This document shows, in pieces, positions 18,216-26,728 of a stretch of DNA of 64,000 nt (within the stretch, counting starts at the first letter, position 1; every line of letters starts with the position of its first letter). The position numbers and the translations under genes are program-made. The notes beneath the pieces are model-generated. The model had not been told where the DNA came from, did no database searches, and saw nothing but the letters and a program-made list of their open reading frames with translations. Source of the DNA: Methylobacterium radiotolerans JCM 2831 (GTDB taxonomy: Bacteria; Pseudomonadota; Alphaproteobacteria; Rhizobiales; Beijerinckiaceae); the NCBI RefSeq assembly GCF_000019725.1, contig NC_010505.1, positions 1,972,001 through 2,036,000 on the forward strand, written 5' to 3'.

Positions 18216-18947
18216 TCAGGCGAACAGCGCCGGCCGCCGCGCCGCCTCGGCGCGGATGATCGCCACCAGCGCCGCGTCGTCGGCCGGGTCGGCCAGCCGC
18301 AGGCCGACCGGCTCCGAGGGCGTGTGCACGGTGAGCCAGCGCAGGGTGGGCCGGAGGGCGACCGCCTCGACCACCGCCATGCGCGGGTGCCCGGTCTCGA
18401 GCTGCACGAAGGTCAGGTGGTTGCGGCTGGCGCGCTGCCCGAGCAGGTCGTCGATCGCCTCGACCACGTCCCGGGGCGTGTGGAGATGGGTCATCATCCA
18501 GAGCCGGTTGTCGGTGCCCGGCGTGTCGAGGGCCCGGCGCAGCCGGCGCACGCCCTCGGTCAGGAAGGCGTAGTCCGCCTCGCTCGTCGCCGGGTCGTGG
18601 TGGTTGAACACGCACTCGAGGCCGTGCCGCTCCCGGTAGAGGCGGTGGCGCCCGCGCCAGATGCCGGGGCCGCGCCGCTCGGCCTCCGGGATGCTCTCCA
18701 GCTGGCCCCGGTCGACGAGCGCGGCGAAGTCGTCGGCGAGACAGTCCCGGGCCATGCCGGGCATGGAGAAGATCCAGTCGAGGGGCCCCGACCACTGGCG
18801 CAGGTCGAGCGTCTTGAGGACGTGCGCCATCTGGCAATTGCAGCCGAGGGAGACGTGGTTGTGCCGGCCCGGCTCCCGCGCGTCGCGCCGGCCCAGCAGC
18901 CGGCCGAGCGCGCCGAACAGGCCCCCCGTCGCCCCGGGCTCGCTCAC
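18216..18947 (-). CDS. DUF1796 family putative papain-like cysteine peptidase
   Basis: About 243 residues. The segment HVSLGCNCQMAHVLKTLDLRQWSGPLDWIFS matches the DUF1796 pattern (SLGxNCQ...GPLDWI), a family predicted to have a papain-like fold with Cys in the first motif. A conserved His could be among MMTHLHTPRDVVEAIDDLL or VFNHHDP. Activity is a family prediction and has not been seen in this sequence. GTG 18947 overlaps the accA stop by 4 bp (GTGA), so it is probably translated with accA, an unusual pairing. No signal peptide. Confidence 0.75.
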   Translation of the reverse strand: MSEPGATGGLFGALGRLLGRRDAREPGRHNHVSLGCNCQMAHVLKTLDLRQWSGPLDWIFSMPGMARDCLADDFAALVDRGQLESIPEAERRGPGIWRGRHRLYRERHGLECVFNHHDPATSEADYAFLTEGVRRLRRALDTPGTDNRLWMMTHLHTPRDVVEAIDDLLGQRASRNHLTFVQLETGHPRMAVVEAVALRPTLRWLTVHTPSEPVGLRLADPADDAALVAIIRAEAARRPALFA

Positions 18948-19906
18948 AGGGTCCGGCCGATCGCCAGGAACTTCTCCGCGCGCCGGTCGCGGACCTCGGC
19001 GGGCGAGAGGCCGTCGAACTGGGCGAGGGCGTCGGCGACGGCGTCGCCCGCGGCCCGGATCGCCGCCTCGCGGTCGCGGTGCGCCCCGCCGGTGGCCTCC
19101 GGGATGATCCCGTCGATGACGCCGAGTCGCAGCAGGTCCTGGGCGGTGATCTTCATGGCGGTGGCGGCGTCGGAGGCGCGGCCCTGGTCGCGCCACAGGA
19201 TCGAGGCGGCGCCCTCCGGCGAGATCACCCCGTAGATCGCGTGCTCCAGCATGAGCACCCGGTTGGCGGTGGCGAGCGCGATGGCGCCGCCCGAGCCGCC
19301 CTCCCCGATCACCACGGCGACGTTCGGCACGCCCAGCGCGAGGCAGGCCTCGGTCGAGCGGGCGATGGCCTCGGCCTGGCCGCGCTCCTCCGCCTCGATG
19401 CCCGGATAGGCGCCGGCGGTGTCCACGAAGGCGAGGACGGCTAAGCCGAACCGGTCGGCGGTCTCCATGAGCCGGACCGCCTTGCGGTAGCCCTCGGGCC
19501 GGGCCATCCCGAAATTGTGGCGCAGCCGCGCCTCGGTGGTGGCGCCCTTCTCCTGGCCGAGCACCAGGACCGGCCGGCCGCGGAACCGGCCGAACCCGCC
19601 CAGGATCGCCTCGTCCTCGCCGAAGCTGCGGTCGCCGGCCAGCGGGGTGAACTCGGTGATGAGCCCGTCGCAATAGTCCACGAAGTGCGGCCGCTGCGGG
19701 TGGCGGGCCACCTGGGTCTTCTGCCAGGGCGTGAGATTCGCGTAGATCTCGGCGAGCGCCTGGCCGGCCTTGGCCTCGAGCCGGCCGACCTCCTCGGCGA
19801 TCGAGACCGCGCCGTCGCGCGCGCTCACGGCGCGCAGCTCCTCGAGCTTGGCCTCCAGCTCGGCCACCGGCTTCTCGAAGTCGAGGTAGGTGCGCGTCAC
19901 CGCCAT
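18944..19906 (-). CDS. accA: Acetyl-CoA carboxylase carboxyltransferase subunit alpha, AccA
   Basis: Transfers the carboxyl group from biotin to acetyl-CoA, with AccD, in the first step of fatty-acid synthesis. The 320-residue protein has the usual length and motifs: N-terminal helical region (YLDFEKPVAELEAKLEELR), TPWQKTQVARHPQRPHFVDY, GQEKGATTEARLRHNFGM, then FVDTAGAYPGIEAEERGQAEAIA and VVIGEGGSGGAIALATANRV. accD is not in the window. Downstream it is coupled to the DUF1796 gene. Confidence 0.97.
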   Translation of the reverse strand: MAVTRTYLDFEKPVAELEAKLEELRAVSARDGAVSIAEEVGRLEAKAGQALAEIYANLTPWQKTQVARHPQRPHFVDYCDGLITEFTPLAGDRSFGEDEAILGGFGRFRGRPVLVLGQEKGATTEARLRHNFGMARPEGYRKAVRLMETADRFGLAVLAFVDTAGAYPGIEAEERGQAEAIARSTEACLALGVPNVAVVIGEGGSGGAIALATANRVLMLEHAIYGVISPEGAASILWRDQGRASDAATAMKITAQDLLRLGVIDGIIPEATGGAHRDREAAIRAAGDAVADALAQFDGLSPAEVRDRRAEKFLAIGRTL

Positions 19907-20071
19907 CGTATCACAGGTCTTCCCGGGGTCCGCCGCGCGAGAGGCGGCGGGCGCGAGGTGTTGGCGATGGCGGGGATGGTGTCAACCGGCGTCGTGGCGG
20001 ATGCGCCCCGCGCCGGGGTCGAGGCACGCCGTGTCGGGCGGCGTCGGGCGGTGTCGGGCGGCGATCGGGCG

Positions 20072-21292
20072 TCAGGCCGCGTCCCGCGCCTCGCGGGCGA
20101 TCCGGCGGCAATGCTCCAAGTAGCCGCGCTGGTGCGCGCCCATCAGGTCGGTGACCACCGACCAGAGCCAGCCGGGGGCGTCGGGGCCCGGCCCCGGCGC
20201 CCGCACGGCGTCGATCCAGGTCCGGCGGTCGGCCGCGCCCATCTGGCGGCCGTGGGCCCGGCCCAGGATGGCGGCGAGGTGCCGGGAGACCCGGACCGCC
20301 TCGCCGCGGGAGAACTGCTCGGCGTCGATCTTGAGATCCTGCGGCAGCAGCTCGCGGACCGTGACGGGCGTGCCGCCGGCGCGGTCGCCCACATGGCCGG
20401 CGACCATCCGGTCTCCGAGGTTGGGCGACAGCGCCCGCGCGCCCGCGACGACGCGTTCGGCGTGGTCGGGCGGCACCGCGATCCCGGCGGCGGCCGGCGC
20501 GAGGTGCGGCACGGCCTCCTTGACGTCGAGGAGGGCGAGCTGCGGGCGGTCGCCGCCCAGGACCTCCACCAGGGCGGCGTAGCGCAGGCGCCCGAGGGAG
20601 CTGCAGCCCTTGATCCAGTAGGCGGCGTCGAGCAGCCGGATCTCGGCGCCGTCGGCCGCGCTGCCGAGCGCCAGGACGAGGCGGCGGATCTCCGGGTCGC
20701 GGACCAGCGCCGTCAGCGACGCCTGCTCGTCGGGGTCGAGGTCGAAGAACCGGCTGCCCCGCGGGAGCCGGGCGGCCTTGCCCTTCAGCCGCTCGCGCGA
20801 GAGGTGGCGCCAGCGCCGGCCGAGCGCCCGCCGCTTCGTCGTGACGACGATCTCGGACGGGTCGACGCCCCGCTCGGCCCCCTCGGGATCGGCGATCCCG
20901 TCGGCGTAGCCGTCCGCCATGGCGTCCATCATCCGGGCGGTGACGATGCCCGGCAGGGTCGCGTTGAGCGCCGCGGTGACCAGGGAGAGCGCGAGCCGGA
21001 CGAGGTCGAAGGCCGGGTTCGCCACGACGGTCTGGTCGAGGTCGCGGATCTGGATGTCGATCCCGCCGTCCGGGCCGGCGAGCGCGCCGAGATTGCCGAG
21101 ATGCGCGTCGCCGCAGATCCAGACCGGCGGCCCCTCGGGCAGGGTGCCGGCCGGCATCCCGGCGATCAGCTCGTAGAACCGCGCCGTGCTGCCGCGGACG
21201 TAGGCGTGCGGCGAGGAGGCGATCTTGCACAGGCGGCGGTGGTTCAGCACGCTCGCGTCGCGGCCGGATCGTGCCGGTACCTGCATGTCCAT
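20072..21292 (-). CDS. DUF2252 family protein
   Basis: About 406 residues from ATG 21292 (MDMQVPARSGRD). DUF2252 proteins have a kinase-like fold of unknown activity. Visible family features: SPHAYVRGSTARFYEL near the start, WICGDAHLGNLGA followed by IDIQIRDLDQTVVANPAFDLVRLA (the equivalents of a catalytic HxxN and metal-binding Asp), and KGCSSLGRLRYAALVEV. An in-frame ATG at 21370 would add 26 residues; neither start has a clear ribosome site. Separated from accA by 165 bp and from pleD by 131 bp, in which no element was recognised. Confidence 0.8.
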   Translation of the reverse strand: MDMQVPARSGRDASVLNHRRLCKIASSPHAYVRGSTARFYELIAGMPAGTLPEGPPVWICGDAHLGNLGALAGPDGGIDIQIRDLDQTVVANPAFDLVRLALSLVTAALNATLPGIVTARMMDAMADGYADGIADPEGAERGVDPSEIVVTTKRRALGRRWRHLSRERLKGKAARLPRGSRFFDLDPDEQASLTALVRDPEIRRLVLALGSAADGAEIRLLDAAYWIKGCSSLGRLRYAALVEVLGGDRPQLALLDVKEAVPHLAPAAAGIAVPPDHAERVVAGARALSPNLGDRMVAGHVGDRAGGTPVTVRELLPQDLKIDAEQFSRGEAVRVSRHLAAILGRAHGRQMGAADRRTWIDAVRAPGPGPDAPGWLWSVVTDLMGAHQRGYLEHCRRIAREARDAA

Positions 21293-21423
21293 GGGTTCGG
21301 TCCCGCGCGCCGCTCCGCCGGCCTCGCCGGGCCGGCCGAACCGATAACACGGCGAGGCCGGCCTTTTCATCCGCGCGCGCGGGCGCGCGGATTGACGCGG
21401 GGGGACTCCTGTCAGGCCGCCGG

Positions 21424-22797
21424 TCAGGCCGCCTGCGACTCGACCCGGTTCCGGCCCGCCGCCTTGGCCCGGTAGAGGGCGAGGTCGGCCCGGCGGAGCA
21501 TGTCGGCGGGGCCGAGATCGTCGCCGCGGCGCACGGCGACGCCGATCGAGACCGTCACCGACACGGTCCGGCTCGCCCGCTGCACGGTGAACGGCACCGC
21601 CTCGACGCGCTCGCGGATGCGCTCGGCTATGCCCTGCGCCTCGACGAGGCCCGCCTCCGGCAGGATCACCACCACCTCCTCGCCGCCGTAGCGCGCCACG
21701 ATGTCGATGGGCCGCGTGTGCTGGCGGACGCGCTCGGCGAAGCCGCGCAGCACCTCGTCGCCGGCCTCGTGGCCGAAGCTGTCGTTGATCCCCTTGAAGT
21801 GGTCGATGTCGAGGATCAGCGCGGCGAGGTTCGCCCGGCGGGCGGCCTCGTCGCCGAACAGCGTGCCGAGGTGGTTGTCGAGGTAGCGCCGGTTGTGCAG
21901 GCCGGTGAGCGCATCGGTCACGGCCATCTGCAGGGAGGCCTGCATCGCCCCGCGGAGCGCGTCGGTGAAGCGCTTGCGCTTCACCTGCGTGCGGACCCGG
22001 GCCATCAGCTCGTTGCGGTCGACCGGCCGCATCAGGAAGTCGTGCACGCCGAAATCGAGGCCGCGGACCACCCGGGCGCGGTCGTACTCCTCGGCGAGCA
22101 TGATCAGCGGCATCGCCCGGGTCCGGTCGAGGGACCGGAGCTGGCTGCACAGGCGCAGGCCGTCGAAGCCGGTGAGGTCGAGGCTCACCAGGGCGAGGTC
22201 GAAGGTCTCCTCGGCGGCGCGGCGCAGGGCCTCCTGCGGGTCGGGCTCGACCGTGACGACGTGGTGCTGGCGCAGGGCCCCGGCGAGGCGCTCGGCCGAT
22301 CCGGGACGGTCCTCGATCAGCAGGATCCGGGCGTCGAGGCCGGTCTCGGCGGTGGCGAGCGCCAGGGGATCGCCGATGCCGAACTCGCGGGAGGCGAGCG
22401 CGCGCTGGCGCAGCTCGTCCGTCACGGCCTTGAGCCGCACCAGGCTGCGCACCCGCGTGAACAGGGCGGTGTCGTCCACCGGCTTGGTCAGGAAGTCGTC
22501 GGCCCCGGCATCGAGGCCGCGCAGGCGGTCCGCGGGCTGGTCGAGGGCCGTGACCATCACCACCGGGATATGGGCCGTGAGCGGGTTGTTCTTGAGGTGC
22601 CGGCAGACCTCGAACCCGTCCATGCCGGGCATCATCACGTCGAGCAGGACGAGGTCGCAGAGGCCCTTCTCGCAGATCGCGATCGCGTCCCGGCCGTTCA
22701 TGGCCGCGAGCGTGTCGAAATATTCCAGGCCGAGCTTCGTCTCCAGAAGCCTGACGTTCGGGAACAGATCGTCGACGATCAGGACACGGGCCGACAT
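21424..22797 (-). CDS. pleD: PleD-type response regulator with diguanylate cyclase domain
   Basis: Two receiver domains and a GGDEF domain. Receiver 1 (about 1-120) has the phospho-acceptor Asp53 (LVLLDVMMPGMDG) and Lys in LTKP. Receiver 2 (about 155-270) keeps an Asp (LALVSLDLTGFDG) as in Caulobacter PleD, where it is an adaptor for dimerisation. The output domain (about 295-455) has the active site GGEEV instead of GGDEF or GGEEF, and a c-di-GMP inhibitory-site RxxD (RPID) upstream. 457 residues, normal for PleD. divK lies upstream on the same strand, the conserved alphaproteobacterial order; a strong hairpin (22905-22950) separates them. Confidence 0.93.
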   Translation of the reverse strand: MSARVLIVDDLFPNVRLLETKLGLEYFDTLAAMNGRDAIAICEKGLCDLVLLDVMMPGMDGFEVCRHLKNNPLTAHIPVVMVTALDQPADRLRGLDAGADDFLTKPVDDTALFTRVRSLVRLKAVTDELRQRALASREFGIGDPLALATAETGLDARILLIEDRPGSAERLAGALRQHHVVTVEPDPQEALRRAAEETFDLALVSLDLTGFDGLRLCSQLRSLDRTRAMPLIMLAEEYDRARVVRGLDFGVHDFLMRPVDRNELMARVRTQVKRKRFTDALRGAMQASLQMAVTDALTGLHNRRYLDNHLGTLFGDEAARRANLAALILDIDHFKGINDSFGHEAGDEVLRGFAERVRQHTRPIDIVARYGGEEVVVILPEAGLVEAQGIAERIRERVEAVPFTVQRASRTVSVTVSIGVAVRRGDDLGPADMLRRADLALYRAKAAGRNRVESQAA

Positions 22798-22904
22798 GCT
22801 TCCTCGTCAGGGCGCGGGTGAGCGGCCCGGACCGGGCGCCGTGTGCCGTGGGTGCGCGCCGCCGGTCGGCCGCCGGGGCCGGGGCGGACACGACGGGACG
22901 GACG

Positions 22905-22950
22905 GTTGAACCGGCCCCCCGGCCCGGCGCGGCCGGGGGGCCGGTTCAAC
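22905..22950. terminator. 20-bp perfect hairpin between divK and pleD
   Basis: Left arm GTTGAACCGGCCCCCCGGCC (22905-22924), 6-base loop, right arm its exact complement (22931-22950). Read on the minus strand it lies 18 bp after the divK stop and 108 bp before the pleD start. No U-run follows, so it may be a terminator, an attenuator or an RNA-stabilising or REP-like structure. Confidence 0.7.
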
Positions 22951-22967
22951 GGCACGCCTCGCCGGCG

Positions 22968-23339
22968 TCAACGCGGTTCAAGATAGGCCCGAACCGTTGC
23001 CAAAAACTTCGCGACCGAGATCGGCTTCGACAGGTAGGCCTCGCAGCCGCCCTCGCGGATCCGCTCCTCGTCGCCCTTCATGGCGAAGGCCGTGATGGCG
23101 ATCACCGGGATGCCCTTGAGGTCGTCGTCCTCCTTGAGCCATTTCGTCACCTCGAGGCCGGAGACCTCGGGGAGCTGGATGTCCATGAGGATCAGGTCGG
23201 GGTGGTGGGCGCGCGCCAGCTCGATCGCCTCGATGCCGTGGGCGGTCTTGAGCGTCGCGTAGCCGTTCGCCTCCAGGAGATCGTTGAACAGCTTCATGTT
23301 CAACTCGTTGTCCTCGACGATCAGCACCGTCTTCTTCAT
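22968..23339 (-). CDS. divK: Single-domain response regulator DivK
   Basis: 123-residue receiver-only protein. Acidic pair Glu9-Asp10, phospho-acceptor Asp53 ([13 protein letters not shown]), Thr in ITAFAM and Lys in LSKPIS are all in place. In Caulobacter and relatives, DivK is phosphorylated by DivJ/PleC and controls cell polarity and CtrA activity. Length, sequence and the neighbouring pleD support DivK over other CheY-like regulators. It diverges from a DUF3572 gene across 74 bp. Confidence 0.95.
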   Translation of the reverse strand: MKKTVLIVEDNELNMKLFNDLLEANGYATLKTAHGIEAIELARAHHPDLILMDIQLPEVSGLEVTKWLKEDDDLKGIPVIAITAFAMKGDEERIREGGCEAYLSKPISVAKFLATVRAYLEPR

Positions 23340-23413
23340 GATCCGTTGTCCCGGTGCGCGCCGATCATGATTAGCGGGCCGTGAAGCCCCTCCGTCACCT
23401 TTGTAGCGTTCAC

Positions 23414-23716
23414 ATGTTGATGAATGGCAAACCTCTTCAAGGGGATGAGTCGGCCGAACGGCTCGCCCTGGACGTTCTGTTGTGGATCGCTGGGGACGAC
23501 GACCGTCTCCTGCCCTTCCTGGCGGCGAGCGGCCTGAGCCCCGACACGCTCCGCGCGAGCGCCCGGGAGCCCGCCTTCCTGGTGGGCGTGCTCGACCACG
23601 TGATGGGTGACGAGAACGTGCTCGTCGCCTGCGCGAACGGCCTCGGCATCAAGCCGGAGCGGATCGCCGCGGCCTGGCAGAGGCTGTCGCCGCGGCCGGA
23701 CGACGAGTGGGCGTGA
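23414..23716 (+). CDS. DUF3572 family protein
   Basis: About 100 residues: [20 protein letters not shown], then a helical pattern [14 protein letters not shown] (here [18 protein letters not shown]) and [20 protein letters not shown], typical of the DUF3572 family found next to divK/pleD in alphaproteobacteria. Cytoplasmic, function unknown. ATG 23414 is taken as start, with ATG 23420 possible; no strong ribosome site is visible for either. Confidence 0.82.
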   Translation: MLMNGKPLQGDESAERLALDVLLWIAGDDDRLLPFLAASGLSPDTLRASAREPAFLVGVLDHVMGDENVLVACANGLGIKPERIAAAWQRLSPRPDDEWA

Positions 23717-23725
23717 GGCGGGCCC

Positions 23726-24625
23726 TCAGGGCGTGCAGCCCTTCCCCGCCTCCCTGTCGGCCCGCCCGGCCTTGGCGTCGATGTCGAGGGCGGTCATGTC
23801 GCCCAGGATGGCGAAGTCGCCGTAATCGAGCTTGAGCGCGCCGCTGACGCCGTTCTCGTACAGGTCGAAGCCGAGGGTGTAGATCGGCGTGCGCTCCCCG
23901 GCGCCCTCGGTGTAGTAGCTGAGGCGGACCGGCCAGTGCGGCATGGCGGCCAGCGAGCCCTCGCGCAGGGGCTTGTCGCGGGTCGAGTCGGCGGCCGGGG
24001 CCGGGCCGGTCGCGGCGTGGCCGATCACCGCGAAGGTGTCGTAGACCTTCCGGCCGTCGTCCGAGCCGTCGAAGACCTTGACCGCGAGGGTCGACTGGCC
24101 GGCCCGCGCCGCCTCGATCAGGCGGCGCATGTGCTCGCTCGGGAACAGGACCGGCCCCTCCACGGTGAACGGCTTCGGGCCGCCCTTCAGCCTCACCGTC
24201 AGGGCGTCGCCCTGCTCGGAGGCGGTCCCGTCCACGGGGGCGGCGGGCTTGTTGTTGGTGAGCGTCGTCGTCTTGAACCGGAACTCGCGCCCCTGCCCGC
24301 CCTCGAAGGTGGTGCTGCGCATGTCGGACAGGCGCGCGCCGGTCTCGCCGGAGGACAGCTCCGTCACCTGGCGGGTCTGCATCGTGTAGCCGCGGCAGGC
24401 GTCGCCCCGGAAATCGATGACGATGCGCCCGCGGGCGCTCTCCACCGAGCGGGTGCCGCCGCCCTCGGCGAGCGACAGGTCGTAGACCGCGCGGTGGTTG
24501 GCGAGCACGATCTCGGGCGCCGGCGGCTTGGCCTCCGGCTCGGGCCCGGCCGGCGGGGCCGCGCGGGCGGGCCCGGCGCAGATGAGAATGCCGGCCGTCA
24601 GCAAGTGGGAGAGGCGCAGGCGCAT
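23726..24625 (-). CDS. eipB: EipB-like periplasmic envelope integrity protein (DUF1849)
   Basis: 299 residues with an N-terminal signal peptide (LLTAGILICAGPARA). Matches the DUF1849 pattern: ANHRAVYDLSLAEG near the start, GRIVIDFRGDACRGYTMQTRQ, HWPVRLSYYTEG, and YTLGFDLYENGVSGALKLDYGDFAILG near the end. The only two Cys of the mature protein, in DACRGY and at the extreme C-terminus (GKGCTP), match the disulfide reported for Brucella EipB, a beta-spiral protein needed for envelope integrity. ATG 24625 is preferred to TTG 24631. Gene name is by family resemblance. Confidence 0.85.
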   Translation of the reverse strand: MRLRLSHLLTAGILICAGPARAAPPAGPEPEAKPPAPEIVLANHRAVYDLSLAEGGGTRSVESARGRIVIDFRGDACRGYTMQTRQVTELSSGETGARLSDMRSTTFEGGQGREFRFKTTTLTNNKPAAPVDGTASEQGDALTVRLKGGPKPFTVEGPVLFPSEHMRRLIEAARAGQSTLAVKVFDGSDDGRKVYDTFAVIGHAATGPAPAADSTRDKPLREGSLAAMPHWPVRLSYYTEGAGERTPIYTLGFDLYENGVSGALKLDYGDFAILGDMTALDIDAKAGRADREAGKGCTP

Positions 24626-24743
24626 GGACAACCCCGGTTCGGTTCGCCGCAGATAGCAGGCTGACGGAATCGGGCAATGCTTGGGCCGCGTCGCGGGACC
24701 TCGCGCCTGCGGGACGCGGCGGCGCCGGGCGGCCGCGGCCCGC

Positions 24744-26660
24744 CTACCGGTAGCCCTCCGCCTGGAGGGTGAACAGCTCGGCGTAGCGGCCGCCGCGGGC
24801 CATGAGGGCGGCGTGGCTGCCCTCCTCCAGCACCCGGCCGCCCTCCAGGACGAGGATGCGGTCGGCCATGCGCACGGTGGAGAAGCGGTGCGAGATCAGC
24901 ACCGCCGTCCGCCCGGCCGACAATTCCCGGAACCGCGCGAAGACGTCGTGCTCGGCCCGGGCGTCGAGGGCCGCGGTCGGCTCGTCCAGGATCAGGATCT
25001 CGGCCTCGCGCATGTAGGCCCGGGACAGCGCGACCTTCTGCCACTCGCCCCCGGAGAGGTCGAGACCGCCGGCGAAGCGCTTGCCCAGCGGCTGGGCGTA
25101 ACCCCCGGGCAGGCGCTCGATCACCGGGGCCGCGAGCCCCCGGGCCGCCGCGGCCGCGATGCGGCCCGCGTCGTCGGCGGCCTCGATCCGGCCGACCGCG
25201 ACGTTCTCCCCGGCGGTGAGGTCGAAGCGGACGAAGTCCTGGAAGATCGCCCCGATCCGCGCCCGCAACTCGTCGAGGTCGTAGGCGGCGAGCGGCACGC
25301 CGTCGAGGAGCACGCGGCCCTCGTGCGGGTCGTACAGCCGGGTCATCAGCTTGACGATCGTGGTCTTGCCGGCGCCGTTGCCGCCGACCAGCGCCACCGT
25401 CTCCCCGGCGCGGACCGCGAAGGAGAGGTCGCGCAGCGCGAAAGTCTGCGTGCCGGGATAGCGGTAGCCGACCCCCTCGAAGACCAGCCCCTCCCGGATC
25501 GGGCGCGGCACCGGCACGGGCCGGGCGGGCGAGCGGATCTGCGGCCGGATCGCGAAGAAGGCGTAGAAATCCTCGAGGTACTGCGCCTGGCCGGTGATCT
25601 GGGTCAGCCCGAGGAGCAGCCCCTCCAGGCCGCCGCGCAGCCGCTGGAAGGCGCCGGCCAGGAAGGCGAGGTCGCCCACCGAGAAGGCGCCCGCCACCGT
25701 CCGCCAGACGATCACCGCGTAGGCGGCGTAGTAGGCGAGCGTCCCGAGGCTCGCGAAGGCGAAGCCCCAGCCGGCCCGGGCGACCGCGAGGTTGCGGTTC
25801 TCGGCCAGCAGCCGCCCCGCCACCGCGGCGTAGAGCCCGGTGACGTAGCCCGCGAGGCCGAAGAGCTTGATCTCCTTGGCGGTCTCGACGCTGGCGCCGA
25901 GGTAGCGCAGGTAGTCGATCCGCCGCCGCTCGGGGCTGCGGATCCAGGCGAGGCGGTAGCCGGCCTTGGTGAAGTGCCACTCGTTGAGCACCGCCGGGAC
26001 CAGGGCTGCGGCGATCAGCACGACGAGCCAGGGCGTGAAGGCCGCGACCCCGACCGCCAGGGTCGCGAGGGTCAGGAGGCCCTGCAGCTGGCCGAACACC
26101 GTGCCGATGAGGCCGGTGCGGCCGCTGACCTGCCGGCGCGCCCGCTCCAGCCGGTCCTGCTGGGCGCTGTCCTCGAACTGCGCGAGGTCGAGCTCGGCGG
26201 CGTGCGCCATCAGCCGCAGGGAGGCCGCGTTGGCGTAGAGGTCGCCGATCAGGGTCTCGACGAGGCTCGTGAGCCGGCCGGTCAGGTCCGAGAGCAGGGC
26301 GAGGCCGAGCTCGGCGGCGACGAGGCCGGCGAGCCGCGCCCGGCCGGGATCGGCGAACCACGCCGCGAGCCCCGCCTCCGGCGCCGGCCGGGCGTGCTCG
26401 GCCACGATCCCGTCGAGGATCAGCTTGGCGAGGTAGAGGGTCAGGACCGGCAGGCAGGCCGCCACGAGGCGCAGCGACAGGCTCGCCGCCAGCAGGCGCG
26501 GGCTCGCGGCGGCGATCTCCCGGAACAGGGTCGGCAGGTAGCGCAGGGCGCCGACGCGCTCGCCCAGGCGCTCGCCCAGGCGCCCACCGAGGCGCCCAGC
26601 GAGTCGCTCGCGGAGGCGCTGGCGCGGGCCCGCCCCCGGCCGCGGCGCGGGCCCGCTCAT
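24744..26660 (-). CDS. ABC exporter, fused membrane and ATPase domains
   Basis: 638 residues: about six membrane helices (residues 45-330), then a nucleotide-binding domain with Walker A GGNGAGKTT, Q-loop IFQDFVRFD, signature LSGGEWQ, Walker B ILILDEP and H-loop ISHRF. The arrangement is that of half-size type IV exporters; substrate unknown. The first 40 residues contain a 4-residue repeat (RLGG/RLGE type) coded by a 12-bp minisatellite (26554-26625). GGGG lies before ATG 26660. Divergent from the helix-hairpin-helix gene across 68 bp. Confidence 0.9.
   Translation of the reverse strand: MSGPAPRPGAGPRQRLRERLAGRLGGRLGERLGERVGALRYLPTLFREIAAASPRLLAASLSLRLVAACLPVLTLYLAKLILDGIVAEHARPAPEAGLAAWFADPGRARLAGLVAAELGLALLSDLTGRLTSLVETLIGDLYANAASLRLMAHAAELDLAQFEDSAQQDRLERARRQVSGRTGLIGTVFGQLQGLLTLATLAVGVAAFTPWLVVLIAAALVPAVLNEWHFTKAGYRLAWIRSPERRRIDYLRYLGASVETAKEIKLFGLAGYVTGLYAAVAGRLLAENRNLAVARAGWGFAFASLGTLAYYAAYAVIVWRTVAGAFSVGDLAFLAGAFQRLRGGLEGLLLGLTQITGQAQYLEDFYAFFAIRPQIRSPARPVPVPRPIREGLVFEGVGYRYPGTQTFALRDLSFAVRAGETVALVGGNGAGKTTIVKLMTRLYDPHEGRVLLDGVPLAAYDLDELRARIGAIFQDFVRFDLTAGENVAVGRIEAADDAGRIAAAAARGLAAPVIERLPGGYAQPLGKRFAGGLDLSGGEWQKVALSRAYMREAEILILDEPTAALDARAEHDVFARFRELSAGRTAVLISHRFSTVRMADRILVLEGGRVLEEGSHAALMARGGRYAELFTLQAEGYR
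26554..26625. repeat. 12-bp tandem repeat coding for R-L-x-x repeats in the ABC exporter N-terminus
   Basis: Six consecutive 12-bp units of the type AGGCGCTCGCCC (26554-26565, 26566-26577, 26578-26589, 26590-26601, 26602-26613, 26614-26625), increasingly degenerate to the right. On the minus strand they give a basic, amphipathic Arg-Leu-rich helix. Confidence 0.75.
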
Positions 26661-26728
26661 CCCCTGGGGATGACCGGCCGGGTTTCGGACGTGGATTGGA
26701 CGAGGCGCAAGGACAGCATTAACTGTAG

